A DNA stretch of 64,000 nucleotides from Oxalobacteraceae bacterium (lineage in GTDB: Bacteria > Pseudomonadota > Gammaproteobacteria > Burkholderiales > Burkholderiaceae_D), in contig CANGJE010000004.1 in assembly GCA_947454305.1 (NCBI GenBank), positions 1 to 64,000 of the forward strand, written 5' to 3'. Below the pieces are notes generated by a model. That model ran no database searches. It saw only the letters and a list, made by a program, of their open reading frames with translations, and was not told where the DNA came from. Positions 11,289 to 20,888 of the stretch are shown here, piece after piece; within the stretch, counting starts at the first letter, position 1, and the number at the start of each line of letters is the position of its first letter. The translations under genes were made by a program, and so were the position numbers.

Positions 11289-11564
11289 GGCGATTCTCCT
11301 TGCTTACTTATTTAATATTAGATACTGCGACTATGTTGTTGCATGGTGCGACGCAACAGCGGTCATTTTAGAGGCGAGTAAACACAAGTCAAGATATTTT
11401 TGTGCAGTCCAACATATTTCTTGATGGGACTCACAAGTCATTTTTTAGTCCCAAAGTATGAATTACTGTCTTTTCCAACAGAACTCGACTATGGTCTGTA
11501 TTGCAGCCAATGTTTTGGCCAAAAACACATAACTATTAAATAACTCCTCAAACGGAGGAGGACT

Positions 11565-11930
11565 ATGGGCAAAAGCACCCAACACTGGACAAAAACGGAA
11601 GAAGACTTTAATCGACTGAAATTACTGATTGAAGGTTTAGTGCATTTCCGCTTCATGGATCAGTCCAAACTCGAACTGATCGAGCTAATACTTCAGGCTA
11701 TTTACGCCGAAGGCTTAAATTTTCATGGCCTCGATGAGCCGTCTGAATATTCAATCTACGAAATGTATCTAAAAACAAAAGATAAATTCCAATTCATGCA
11801 AGACTTTAGAAATGCCGTCGATCAGTGCATGAGCGACAGCCCAGACGACTTATCCCTAAGTGAAATCGTCTTGGATGTGATCGCGCAAAGACACAATCAA
11901 AGCTACGGGGACTATGCGTCTATGATGTAG
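11565..11930 (+). CDS. Hypothetical protein, 121 aa
   Basis: ORF with AACGGAGGAGG ribosome-binding site. Confidence 0.65.
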   Translation: MGKSTQHWTKTEEDFNRLKLLIEGLVHFRFMDQSKLELIELILQAIYAEGLNFHGLDEPSEYSIYEMYLKTKDKFQFMQDFRNAVDQCMSDSPDDLSLSEIVLDVIAQRHNQSYGDYASMM

Positions 11931-12008
11931 CCAGCCTGGCCATCAGGCTTTTTTGTATATCGTGCAAACCACACCCTCACTAGCAAGCCGTTGCCCTGCA
12001 TACGAATT

Positions 12009-12275
12009 ATGATCGCTCAATCGACAATCGCTCAAAAGCGACTTTGGGTTAGCTTAATGGGGATGGTTATGGTGGCGCCCCTCACGGCGTGCTCAACTTT
12101 GAAGGCAAGCGCGAATCCGAACGCTTTGTCTTACACCTACAGCACCTTTAATTTTTCTGGTACTGGATGGGAGCAAGTAAAAAACTACTGCGCGGCGCGA
12201 AATAAGCAAGCCAGGCATGTAGTCACCGAATGTGGATTCTGGATGTGCACCAGCCAGGTTGAATGTAACGACTAA
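12009..12275 (+). CDS. Small putative lipoprotein
   Basis: Signal peptide with lipobox-like APLTAC; Cys-rich C-terminus. Confidence 0.55.
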   Translation: MIAQSTIAQKRLWVSLMGMVMVAPLTACSTLKASANPNALSYTYSTFNFSGTGWEQVKNYCAARNKQARHVVTECGFWMCTSQVECND

Positions 12276-12377
12276 ACCCGTTCAAACCACGCTAATTGCG
12301 ACAAAAAATGCCAGTGTATTGCACCAATTGCAAGCAAAATCCGCGTACATTTTAGTTATAAAATCCGAGGTGATGCC

Positions 12378-12827
12378 ATGAAATCGTCACACCCCATGCC
12401 GTTCGTTATGTATCCCAGAGAATTTGCATCGCTGTGCTTTGCGATAATCCTCTTTTGCCTACTGCCGGTAGCAGATACCCATGCAGAGTGGTTGATGGTT
12501 GAGCCCAACAGCAGTGCACCTGATCCGTTTGTGGTGTTTGTCGATTCTGAATCGATCGCCACCAAACGCGATCGCATGACGGTCAGAGTGCTACTGAATA
12601 TGCGGCATAAAACCGATGATGGCGTCGCTTCCGTCATTGCAATTGATGAATACGATTGCCGAGCTGAACGTATGCGAACTCACTCCATGAGCAGCTATGC
12701 CGAAATCGATGGCAAAGGTGCGCTAGTGCGAGAATTTAAAACGATAGGCGATTGGGTAAAAATAGGAACGGGAAAAATTAACGAAGCTGTACTGGACAGT
12801 GTTTGTCCAGAGTACGCGCCTAAATGA
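12378..12827 (+). CDS. Exported protein, surface-adhesin protein E-like
   Basis: Signal peptide then AEWLMVEP...VFVDSESI...VRVLLNMRH...EYDCRAERMR. Confidence 0.6.
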   Translation: MKSSHPMPFVMYPREFASLCFAIILFCLLPVADTHAEWLMVEPNSSAPDPFVVFVDSESIATKRDRMTVRVLLNMRHKTDDGVASVIAIDEYDCRAERMRTHSMSSYAEIDGKGALVREFKTIGDWVKIGTGKINEAVLDSVCPEYAPK

Positions 12828-12921
12828 GTTTAGCCCGCGCACATCGATGTTTAATTACGAATAACATCTGTGCGTGATTTTTGTAACTGAAGAGTGAATT
12901 ATTAATGAAAGGTGAATCGCC

Positions 12922-13017
12922 ATGGTATACGGAATTTTTTCCTTAATTTTTATTAGCTTAGTTCTCGTATTGAGCAACACGCTACGCCAAACAGAAAACT
13001 GGCACTCAAAGCGCTAA
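12922..13017 (+). CDS. Putative 31-aa single-TM small protein
   Basis: MVYGIFSLIFISLVLVLSNTLRQTENWHSKR*, preceded by AAAGGTG; absent from the supplied ORF track because of length. Confidence 0.4.
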   Translation: MVYGIFSLIFISLVLVLSNTLRQTENWHSKR

Positions 13018-13068
13018 TCACCGCATCAGTTCGGGCAGACCATAGCGTCTGCCCGCTTCGCTCTCAAC

Positions 13069-13296
13069 TCAGGCGAGATACATCATCAAGAAAATCGCGG
13101 CGCACAACGCGAACACTGTAATACCACCATAAAAATACACCTGAATCAGAATACTCTGACGCGATTCACGAAAGCGCTCGAGCAAAACTTTTTCAGGGTT
13201 CTCGATCTGATTTGGTAGTTGCGACGACGTAGCAATTGAATCATCGCCATCTTTAGTTGCGTGATGCTCTGTGCTATGCGTAGGTTCATGCTGCAT
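13069..13296 (-). CDS. Small membrane protein, 75 aa
   Basis: C-terminal TM helix VYFYGGITVFALCAAIFLMMYLA. Confidence 0.55.
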   Translation of the reverse strand: MQHEPTHSTEHHATKDGDDSIATSSQLPNQIENPEKVLLERFRESRQSILIQVYFYGGITVFALCAAIFLMMYLA

Positions 13297-13333
13297 GGTT
13301 GACCTCTCGATCCTATAAATTAATTTTCACTAA

Positions 13334-14140
13334 TTATTTGATGACGCGGCTTCGAGACATCAGATAACTTTGATGGCATTGATTATTCAGGCAGTAAGGT
13401 TCTATCAAGTCATCCATCTGCTTACGCAGTGCCTGAATTTTTTCCGGCCTTGCTGCTAAGTCTTGCAGTGCCTGACGCATAGGACCAAAAGAACGCTCAA
13501 ACGCTAACCGCCGATGCGACTTACTGAGTGCCGGTGTGAGCATAACGCCGCGCTCAAAAAACGGCGCCTCAAAAAAATTCGCTAAGCGTTGAGTAATGAT
13601 GTGCGTATCGCCCCAGAGCTGAGGCGCAGCATCGTGAGAAGTAGGGCTAGCCGCATACGTATCAACTAAGGCAAATACCCGCCCCATCAGATGCTCAGGA
13701 GGCCAGCTGGCAAACGCGAATAGACCGCCCGGCATTAGTACACGATGCACTTCACGCACAACCACATCAGCACGGGGCGCGAACATATGACCGAACTGGC
13801 TGATAACGATATCAAAACTATTGTCTGGATAAGGGAGGTTTTCTGCGTCACCCTCTATCCAATGAATACCCGCTTGCTCGGCGATGGCCGCATCTTGCTT
13901 GGCTTGCTCTAGCAATTCAGGCGTCAAATCAAGTGCTGAGACCTCGGCACCCACTCGGGCGGCCGTAATCGCTGCGACACCCGTACCCGTCCCGACATCA
14001 AGCACACGCTGACCCGCGCGTATGCCTGCAAAGGCAACCAAATTCGCTGCGACCGGCGTGGTGAAAATTGCCGACGGCGCAAAGGATGACCACATTTCGC
14101 GCTGCTGTTGCTTAAACCCGGCCAGTGAATCAGTAGACAT
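13334..14140 (-). CDS. Class I SAM-dependent methyltransferase (UbiE-like)
   Basis: VLDVGTGTGVAAI, LPYPDNSFDIVISQFGHMF. Confidence 0.85.
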   Translation of the reverse strand: MSTDSLAGFKQQQREMWSSFAPSAIFTTPVAANLVAFAGIRAGQRVLDVGTGTGVAAITAARVGAEVSALDLTPELLEQAKQDAAIAEQAGIHWIEGDAENLPYPDNSFDIVISQFGHMFAPRADVVVREVHRVLMPGGLFAFASWPPEHLMGRVFALVDTYAASPTSHDAAPQLWGDTHIITQRLANFFEAPFFERGVMLTPALSKSHRRLAFERSFGPMRQALQDLAARPEKIQALRKQMDDLIEPYCLNNQCHQSYLMSRSRVIK

Positions 14141-14389
14141 AGAGTGAGTGATGAAAAAAACGATGGAAAAACACACTGATTAAGTTAAGCATAAAGCCAC
14201 TGACCAATCAAAACATCGATTCTACTGAAGCCTGATATCATCGCACCCGATTACCAGCCCACACTGCAAAATTATAGGGTTAAGGAGCATGGTGATCATC
14301 TCAGGCTTGTAGCTGGCGTCATGGTAAGGTTAAGGCTGCAGTGCTCAACAGATTCCCGATAATTATTTCAATGATAATTGAGGTTGCTT

Positions 14390-14629
14390 ATGTCAAAAAA
14401 AGCGAAACGTGAACAGAAACCCACGCCAGTTGGTGAGTCAGTCGCCGCTGAAATGGAAACCCGAGTGGCCTACCAGAACCTGATTCAGTCCTTCACAACG
14501 GACCAAGATGAGCTGGAAGCCAAAATCAAAGAGATCGAGCAAGCTAAGGCCGATCATTCGCATGATCATTCATCGGATCATTCCGCTGATCACACCCCAT
14601 CCCAAGGCTCAGATCACTCTTCAAATTGA
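14390..14629 (+). CDS. Small protein with His/Asp/Ser-rich repeat tail
   Basis: ORF ending ADHSHDHSSDHSADHTPSQGSDHSSN. Confidence 0.6.
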   Translation: MSKKAKREQKPTPVGESVAAEMETRVAYQNLIQSFTTDQDELEAKIKEIEQAKADHSHDHSSDHSADHTPSQGSDHSSN

Positions 14630-14662
14630 GTTTGTTTTCAATTTGACAGCGGCGTAGAAGCC

Positions 14663-15694
14663 CTAGCGCTTCTGCCCCAGATCTTTGTAGACCGCATCCA
14701 GCAAGCCTTTGCCGATGCGGTCTTCCATTTTCTTATGCACCGGTAGCAGTACCTGTCGCCACTGATCCATTTCTTGGCTAGTCGGCTTATAAATTGTCGT
14801 CATGCCTGTCTTACGAATCGCTTCCATGGCTTCTGCGCTCTCGCGCTGAGAATTTGAATTATTAAACCGTGTCGCCTCCACCAAGGCCGTATCAAGTTTT
14901 TTGCGAAGATCCGGTGGCAGTCCATCCCAGAATTTTTTATTCGCGATTACCGCAAAACCCATGTAGCCGTGGTTGGTTAAGGTCAGGTGTTTTTGCACCT
15001 CGTAGACTTTTTGCGAGTAAAAATTCAGTGGTGGATTCTCAGCGCCATCGACCACACCCGATTGGAGGGCCTGAGTCATTTCAGAAAATGACATAACTTG
15101 GGGGTTGGCTCCCAAAGTACGCATCTGCTCATCAATCACTTTCGAGCCTTGAATACGTATTTTTAAACCACGCATATCAGCGGGAACATGAATAGGCTTA
15201 TTCGCCGACATCATTTTGAAACCATTATCCCAGTATGCGAGTCCCTTGATACCTTTGCTTTCTAGACCGGCAAATAATTGTTTACCTATAGGTCCCTCGA
15301 GCACATGATCAACAGCGGCATGATCAGCAAACAGAAACGGCAAATCAAATAGCTCAAATTCTTTGATACCCAGCGAACCAAATTTTGACAAGGTTGGCGC
15401 CAACATCTGTACCGCACCCATCTGCAAAGCTTCGAGTTCTTCTTTATCTTTGTAGAGCGTGCTGTTGGGATAAACATCGACCCGCACCGCACCCTCGGTA
15501 CTGGTTTCAACTAATTGCTTGAAGCGTTCAACCGCACGACTTTTTGGCGTGCCTATGGCAGCCACATGACTAAATTTAATAACGATGGGTGTTGTCGCAG
15601 ACTGTACTGAGGTGATTGCAAAAGCACTTGAGAGCACCCCCAACAGAGTGACTCGCCATAAAAATCGAGAACCTTGATTTGTATTCATAATCAC
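14663..15694 (-). CDS. TRAP transporter substrate-binding protein, DctP family
   Basis: Signal peptide; MRGLKIRIQGSKVIDEQMRTLGANPQVMSFSEMTQALQSGVVDGAENPP. Confidence 0.92.
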   Translation of the reverse strand: MIMNTNQGSRFLWRVTLLGVLSSAFAITSVQSATTPIVIKFSHVAAIGTPKSRAVERFKQLVETSTEGAVRVDVYPNSTLYKDKEELEALQMGAVQMLAPTLSKFGSLGIKEFELFDLPFLFADHAAVDHVLEGPIGKQLFAGLESKGIKGLAYWDNGFKMMSANKPIHVPADMRGLKIRIQGSKVIDEQMRTLGANPQVMSFSEMTQALQSGVVDGAENPPLNFYSQKVYEVQKHLTLTNHGYMGFAVIANKKFWDGLPPDLRKKLDTALVEATRFNNSNSQRESAEAMEAIRKTGMTTIYKPTSQEMDQWRQVLLPVHKKMEDRIGKGLLDAVYKDLGQKR

Positions 15695-15741
15695 TCTGTA
15701 ATTAAATTATTGACCGTCGTGTTTCAAAGCCACTGCCTTCG

Positions 15742-16629
15742 TTACATCGGGTGGCTGCGCAAGAAACGTCGAATCTCAGCTAAAGTTTTTGCAGGCGCTT
15801 CTTCGGGAATGAAATGCCCACAATCGATTGCGCGGCCGGTCACATTCTCAGCCACTTCACGCCAATCTTCTAAGCAATTAAACATTTTATGAATCACACC
15901 ATGCTTCCCCCACAGCGCCATGACGGGCATGCGTAATTTTTTATGCAGATCGCGACGATCATGCACAAGATCGATCGTACCTGCGGCACGATAATCTTCA
16001 CAGCTAGCGTGTATGGCTTTAGGATCTTTAAAAGCATTTACGTATTCGCGAATAGCGGCCTTGTTAAAGGCTGACAAATCCAACTCTGAACGACCCACGC
16101 GACCCAAAATATTAAAGGGCACAATGCCTTGCAACATTTTCTCGGGTAAAGGTGCAGGCTGCAGCATTTGAAACCAGTGATAGTAGGCCGTCGCAAACGC
16201 TAGGTTCGTACTTTCAAACATTTTTAGTGTCGGCGAAATATCGAGCACCGTTAGTGTATGAACACGTTTGGCATGATCGCGCGCTAATCGATGCGCCACA
16301 CGACCCCCACGGTCATGACCCACCAAATGAAATTTTTCATGACCCAATGCGCTCATCAACTCCACCATATCAAGTGCCATAGCGCGCTTGGAGTAGTTGC
16401 CGTGATCAGGCAATCCCTTGGGCTTAGATGAGCCACCATAGCCACGCAAATCAGCACAGATCACGGTATATTTTTTAGCCAGCTCAGGTGCTAACTCATG
16501 CCAGCACGCCATAGTTTGCGGATAACCGTGCAAAAGTAATACCGGCTCACCGCTTCCTGCGCTGACGGCATTGATGGTGGCGCCACTGGTGCGAATACGA
16601 TGCTTTTTAAAACCGGAAAAAAATGCCAT
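15742..16629 (-). CDS. Alpha/beta hydrolase, fluoroacetate/haloacetate dehalogenase-like
   Basis: GHDRGGRVAHR nucleophile region, LDISPTLKMFE, YYHWF, CEDYRAAGTIDLVHDR, GHFIPEE. Confidence 0.82.
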   Translation of the reverse strand: MAFFSGFKKHRIRTSGATINAVSAGSGEPVLLLHGYPQTMACWHELAPELAKKYTVICADLRGYGGSSKPKGLPDHGNYSKRAMALDMVELMSALGHEKFHLVGHDRGGRVAHRLARDHAKRVHTLTVLDISPTLKMFESTNLAFATAYYHWFQMLQPAPLPEKMLQGIVPFNILGRVGRSELDLSAFNKAAIREYVNAFKDPKAIHASCEDYRAAGTIDLVHDRRDLHKKLRMPVMALWGKHGVIHKMFNCLEDWREVAENVTGRAIDCGHFIPEEAPAKTLAEIRRFLRSHPM

Positions 16630-16740
16630 GGTAAGTGCCTCTTAGTTGTTGTTGTGGGCGTTACTAGATCACGCTGCCAACGCAGCAGGAATTCCAGTGC
16701 AGATTATCATGATCATGACTATATGCTGTCAATCATGTTA

Positions 16741-19101
16741 TCAATCAGAAAGCCGCTGACGACTCAGCCGCAAAGCACCATCGTCAATGCGTGAATAGCG
16801 TATCGTTAATAAATCCAATAAATAATTCTGATACAGCCTCCACGGTTTTGTATCACCTTGTTTTGGTAACTGCTTGGCCGCGCGCTGCACGTAGCCTGAC
16901 GTAAAATCTAAAAAAGCACGTGGCTTAACCGAAGAGTGAGGTTCAGGAATCGCCGTATCTAAAGTGTGTTTTTGCATATACTGAATTAAGCGACAGAGAT
17001 ATTCCGCCGTCAGATCCGCTTTTAACGTCCACGACGCATTCGTATAACCGAAGGTATAAATCAGATTCGGCACACCGCTAAACATCATGCCTTTATAAGC
17101 CATCGTTTCTGATGGGTCGATCTTTTTGCCATCAACATGAATAACGATGTCACCCATCAAACTGAGCTCAAGTCCCGTCGCAGTCACTATGATGTCTGCA
17201 TTCAGATCCTGACCCGAAGAAAGACGAACACCGTCCGATATGAAGCGCTCAATAGTATCGGTGATTACTGATGCACTTCCGTTTCGCACTGCCTTGAATA
17301 AATCACCGTCTGGTATAACGCATAATCGCTGATCCCACGGGCGATAGTTGGGCGAAAAATGTTTTGCTAATTTTTCTGAGCCTAGCTGTCGTGCTGCCAA
17401 TCCAACTAAATGCGTTTTGATTGCCTCTGGCCAGCGCTTAGACAACTTAAAGAAAAACATATTGGTTGCGATATTTTTAAATCGCACTAATCGATAAGCC
17501 CACATAGCTGGTAACCACGATTTCAACCATCGCCCTATTTTGTCTTGCGATGGCAATGAAATTACATACGTAGGCGAGCGCTGCAGCATGGTGACATGCG
17601 CCGCAGAGCGTGCGAGTTCAGGCACTAGCGTGACGGCCGTAGCACCACTACCTATCACCACGATGTGTTGGTTATTGACATCCAAATCAGCCGGCCAAAA
17701 TTGAGGATGAACTACTGTACCTTTAAACGCTGATTCATCTGTAAACTCAGGCCGATACGCTCTATCGTAACGATAATAGCCGCAGCACATGTGAAGTAAT
17801 TTGCAGCGAATCGTTTTGCGTTCGCGTTTTTCACCTACTTCCAGCGTCAATATCCAACGCGCATCAGGCGTTGACCAGTTAGCTTCTATCACTCGATGCT
17901 GATAACGAATCAAATAATTCAAGCCACGCTCAGTCGCTGTATCGTTCACGTAATTCAGGATAGCTGAACCTTCAGCGATCGCTGCGGTATCGCCCCATGG
18001 TCGAAATCGATAACCCATGGTGTGCATATCCGAATCAGAGCGTATGCCCGGGTAGCGAAACAAATCCCAAGTGCCACCCATCACGCTTCGGCTTTCCAGT
18101 ATCGCTAAGGATTGCTGTGGACACTGTTGCTGCAACATAGACGCCGCACCGATACCTGATAGACCTGCACCTACAATCACCACATCGATATCTTCGGGCT
18201 GTTGATCTGATAGCACGCGAGCATCACGTAAAAAATCGGATGCTTGCTGGACTGATTGTTTTGCCTCGGGCAATTGCCAAAGTAATTGCCACACATGAGA
18301 TACACCGGGCCAAACTTGGGCTCTGACATGCACACCCTGTGCAATTGCTTTTTCTACCAATCGCAAACTATCGTCACGTAAAACTTCATCAGCACCCACA
18401 TGCACAAGCAGCGGAGGTAAACCGTTTAAATCACCCATCAAGGGAGACGCTAATGGATCTTCAGGGTCATGTCCCTGCAAATACGCGATCACTAATTGCT
18501 GCAACGCTGCGCCATGAAACATGGCATCGCTATCGGTATTGGTTTGTAATGAAGGACTTTGACCGGTCATGTCAGTCCCCGGCGAAAAAAGGGCTGCTGC
18601 ATCCGGTAGACGACGACCCGCCGATTTTTCATGCAGCATTAAGGACAAAGACAAATTACCACCCGCACTATCACCAGCAACAACCAATCGTTGATCTGGG
18701 ATGGTTTGAGACAGTTCGCGCCACACCGCAACCGCATCTTCAACCGCTGCCGGAAAAGGATGCTCGGGTGCGAGACGATAATCTGGAACAAAAACGCGCC
18801 AGCCTTTTAATGCCAACGCAACGGTAAGCGCGCGATGCGTCACCGACGAGCAACCAATAAAACCACCTCCATGTAAATACAGCAGGGTACCTAACGAAGT
18901 ATTTTTACTTTTAGCCGTCACCCACTCACCACTGACACCTGCCACGGTGGCCGGCGTGAACTGACCGCCAGGAGGTGTGGGCAACGGTTGCCCGAATATT
19001 TTTCGTACGTAGTGAAGGTTAGACATATCGCCCAAACGCGGCTTGATGCGTCGACGGATGATGAAACTTGCTAATCGGGCCTGCCAGCTTGGCATAGTCA
19101 T
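16741..19101 (-). CDS. Fusion: HSL-type alpha/beta hydrolase + Baeyer-Villiger-type flavin monooxygenase
   Basis: N-terminal HGGGF and GDSAGGN; C-terminal GAGLSGIG, BVMO-type FKGTVVHPQFWP, second GSGATA Rossmann motif, one uninterrupted ORF. Confidence 0.9.
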   Translation of the reverse strand: MTMPSWQARLASFIIRRRIKPRLGDMSNLHYVRKIFGQPLPTPPGGQFTPATVAGVSGEWVTAKSKNTSLGTLLYLHGGGFIGCSSVTHRALTVALALKGWRVFVPDYRLAPEHPFPAAVEDAVAVWRELSQTIPDQRLVVAGDSAGGNLSLSLMLHEKSAGRRLPDAAALFSPGTDMTGQSPSLQTNTDSDAMFHGAALQQLVIAYLQGHDPEDPLASPLMGDLNGLPPLLVHVGADEVLRDDSLRLVEKAIAQGVHVRAQVWPGVSHVWQLLWQLPEAKQSVQQASDFLRDARVLSDQQPEDIDVVIVGAGLSGIGAASMLQQQCPQQSLAILESRSVMGGTWDLFRYPGIRSDSDMHTMGYRFRPWGDTAAIAEGSAILNYVNDTATERGLNYLIRYQHRVIEANWSTPDARWILTLEVGEKRERKTIRCKLLHMCCGYYRYDRAYRPEFTDESAFKGTVVHPQFWPADLDVNNQHIVVIGSGATAVTLVPELARSAAHVTMLQRSPTYVISLPSQDKIGRWLKSWLPAMWAYRLVRFKNIATNMFFFKLSKRWPEAIKTHLVGLAARQLGSEKLAKHFSPNYRPWDQRLCVIPDGDLFKAVRNGSASVITDTIERFISDGVRLSSGQDLNADIIVTATGLELSLMGDIVIHVDGKKIDPSETMAYKGMMFSGVPNLIYTFGYTNASWTLKADLTAEYLCRLIQYMQKHTLDTAIPEPHSSVKPRAFLDFTSGYVQRAAKQLPKQGDTKPWRLYQNYLLDLLTIRYSRIDDGALRLSRQRLSD

Positions 19102-19285
19102 GTCTAAAGAATGTTATTTGAAAATTCTGAACTAATCTGAGTTTGCCAAGACTACCAATCTAACGCGGCGATTAAGTAGGTTTTTAAAGGTTAATTATCA
19201 GGACTATACTATGCTGTAGCTAATATTATGACTACCGCCACAATGGCACACTAGCTTGCGTATTGAAAGTGGAGATTTTTTTGTT

Positions 19286-19768
19286 ATGAGCCCATCGACC
19301 AAGCTTCTTTCGCTGTGTTCTCTGATTGCTTTGTTCTGCATATGCCCTCAAGTCGTCGCTCAAGAGTCGCGATTTGAAACGCAAGCTGGACGCTGTTCTG
19401 CGATTTTTTTTATGTTGAGCGAAACGCATAAAGACAATGACGCTTCTGCTACTGATTTTCAGCATTTTGTGAACGTGTTTGAAAATCTGTATGTCACAGA
19501 GAAGAAAGAGCGCACAGGCAATGCTACTCGTGATGATGGAATAGAACGTCGAAAATCAGTGCTACAAGAATTTAAAGAAACCTATAGCGGTCGACACGCC
19601 ACACTCAAAGAAGAAGTGGTTTTGTGTGGTGCGTGGGCTGAGGGATATCGAATCCAAGGGAAAAATTATTCCTACGTACCCATCATTCCCAAATTGATCC
19701 CAGCTGCCGTTAGAAGTGAATACGAAGCATTGGCTGAGGTAAGTTGGCAGAAATGGCTAGCGAATTAA
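19286..19768 (+). CDS. Exported hypothetical protein
   Basis: Signal peptide MSPSTKLLSLCSLIALFCICPQVVAQ. Confidence 0.6.
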   Translation: MSPSTKLLSLCSLIALFCICPQVVAQESRFETQAGRCSAIFFMLSETHKDNDASATDFQHFVNVFENLYVTEKKERTGNATRDDGIERRKSVLQEFKETYSGRHATLKEEVVLCGAWAEGYRIQGKNYSYVPIIPKLIPAAVRSEYEALAEVSWQKWLAN

Positions 19769-19868
19769 TCCATTCAATGACGTAATCATACTTTCAGCCT
19801 CACTCCTACAAAATCATTGCAAAAATCTAAGCTGCATATGAATGAAATTTTCGGTAAGCTACAGCACT

Positions 19869-20231
19869 ATGGAACAAACATTATTTGATAAATACGGTGG
19901 CGTGCCAACGGTTACAGTCATTGTTAGGGACTTCTATAAGCGCGTCATGAAACGCCCCAATTTAAGGCGTTATTTTGATGGCACTGATATGGAACACCTA
20001 ATCATGCATCAAGTCGCTTTTGTCGCCATGGCCATGGGCAAAACACCCGCTGAGTATGCGGGTCGTAATATGAGCGACGCCCATGGCGGTTTAAATATCA
20101 CGGCGACCTCGTTTGATCTCACTGCTGAGCTTCTTCGTGATTCTCTGTTAGCGGCGAAAGTTGAACCCGCTGACATCGATGCCATCATCGCCAAAGTGAA
20201 TAGCCTTAAACAAGATATCGTAGGGCGTTAG
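19869..20231 (+). CDS. Truncated hemoglobin (group 1-like)
   Basis: LFDKYGG...VRDFYKRVMKRPNLRRYFDGTDMEHLIMHQVAFVAMAMG. Confidence 0.88.
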   Translation: MEQTLFDKYGGVPTVTVIVRDFYKRVMKRPNLRRYFDGTDMEHLIMHQVAFVAMAMGKTPAEYAGRNMSDAHGGLNITATSFDLTAELLRDSLLAAKVEPADIDAIIAKVNSLKQDIVGR

Positions 20232-20457
20232 TCATACTCTTGGCTATCCGCGCCAACTCCTATTGCCCCGCTGTTTTTAGTGCCCAATTCTTAGCTAACT
20301 ACTAATTTTTTATCTCTTTTCGCTTTAAACCGGCCCTTCCTTTGCGCTGCCTTTTGCTCATCAGCTAAACGAGACTGACTAAGAATAACTGTACTTCGAT
20401 TCACTTCATTTAGAATAAGGATCAGGACTTGTGTTTTTCGCATTGAAAGGAGACGAG

Positions 20458-20862
20458 ATGAAAACAATAAAATTAGTAGCCAGTATGTTTGCATTACTCT
20501 TGAGCTGCGCTGCACAGGCTGAAGGAGTAGATTTCATTCAACCCAAAGACGGCGACACGGTAACTTCGACATTCACTGCTAAATTTTCAGTTGATGGGAA
20601 AACGCTCGCTAAATCTAATACTGAAACACCTGGCACAGGACATTTTCATTTGCTGATTAATGCCACCGATGTTCCCGAGAATCACACCATACCCAGAAAC
20701 GATCAGTACAAACACTACGACAAAGGTCAGTCTGAAACTGTAGTATTTCTACCTCCGGGTAAATTCAAACTAACGCTTCAGCTAGGTGACGGTGCTCATC
20801 GGTCCTTTGGTGAAAAATATCGCAAGACGATAGAAATTACCGTTGTACCTGACAAGGACTGA
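20458..20862 (+). CDS. Exported DUF4399-family protein
   Basis: Signal peptide; FIQPKDGDTVTSTFTAKFSVDG...GTGHFHLLIN. Confidence 0.8.
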   Translation: MKTIKLVASMFALLLSCAAQAEGVDFIQPKDGDTVTSTFTAKFSVDGKTLAKSNTETPGTGHFHLLINATDVPENHTIPRNDQYKHYDKGQSETVVFLPPGKFKLTLQLGDGAHRSFGEKYRKTIEITVVPDKD

Positions 20863-20888
20863 AGAATCACAATGAGAACTAGCGACCA

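Noticed and set aside
11934-11953. AGCCTGGCCATCAGGCTTTTTT as a terminator after 11565-11930
   Set aside because: Plausible but short stem with small loop; left out as not strong enough.
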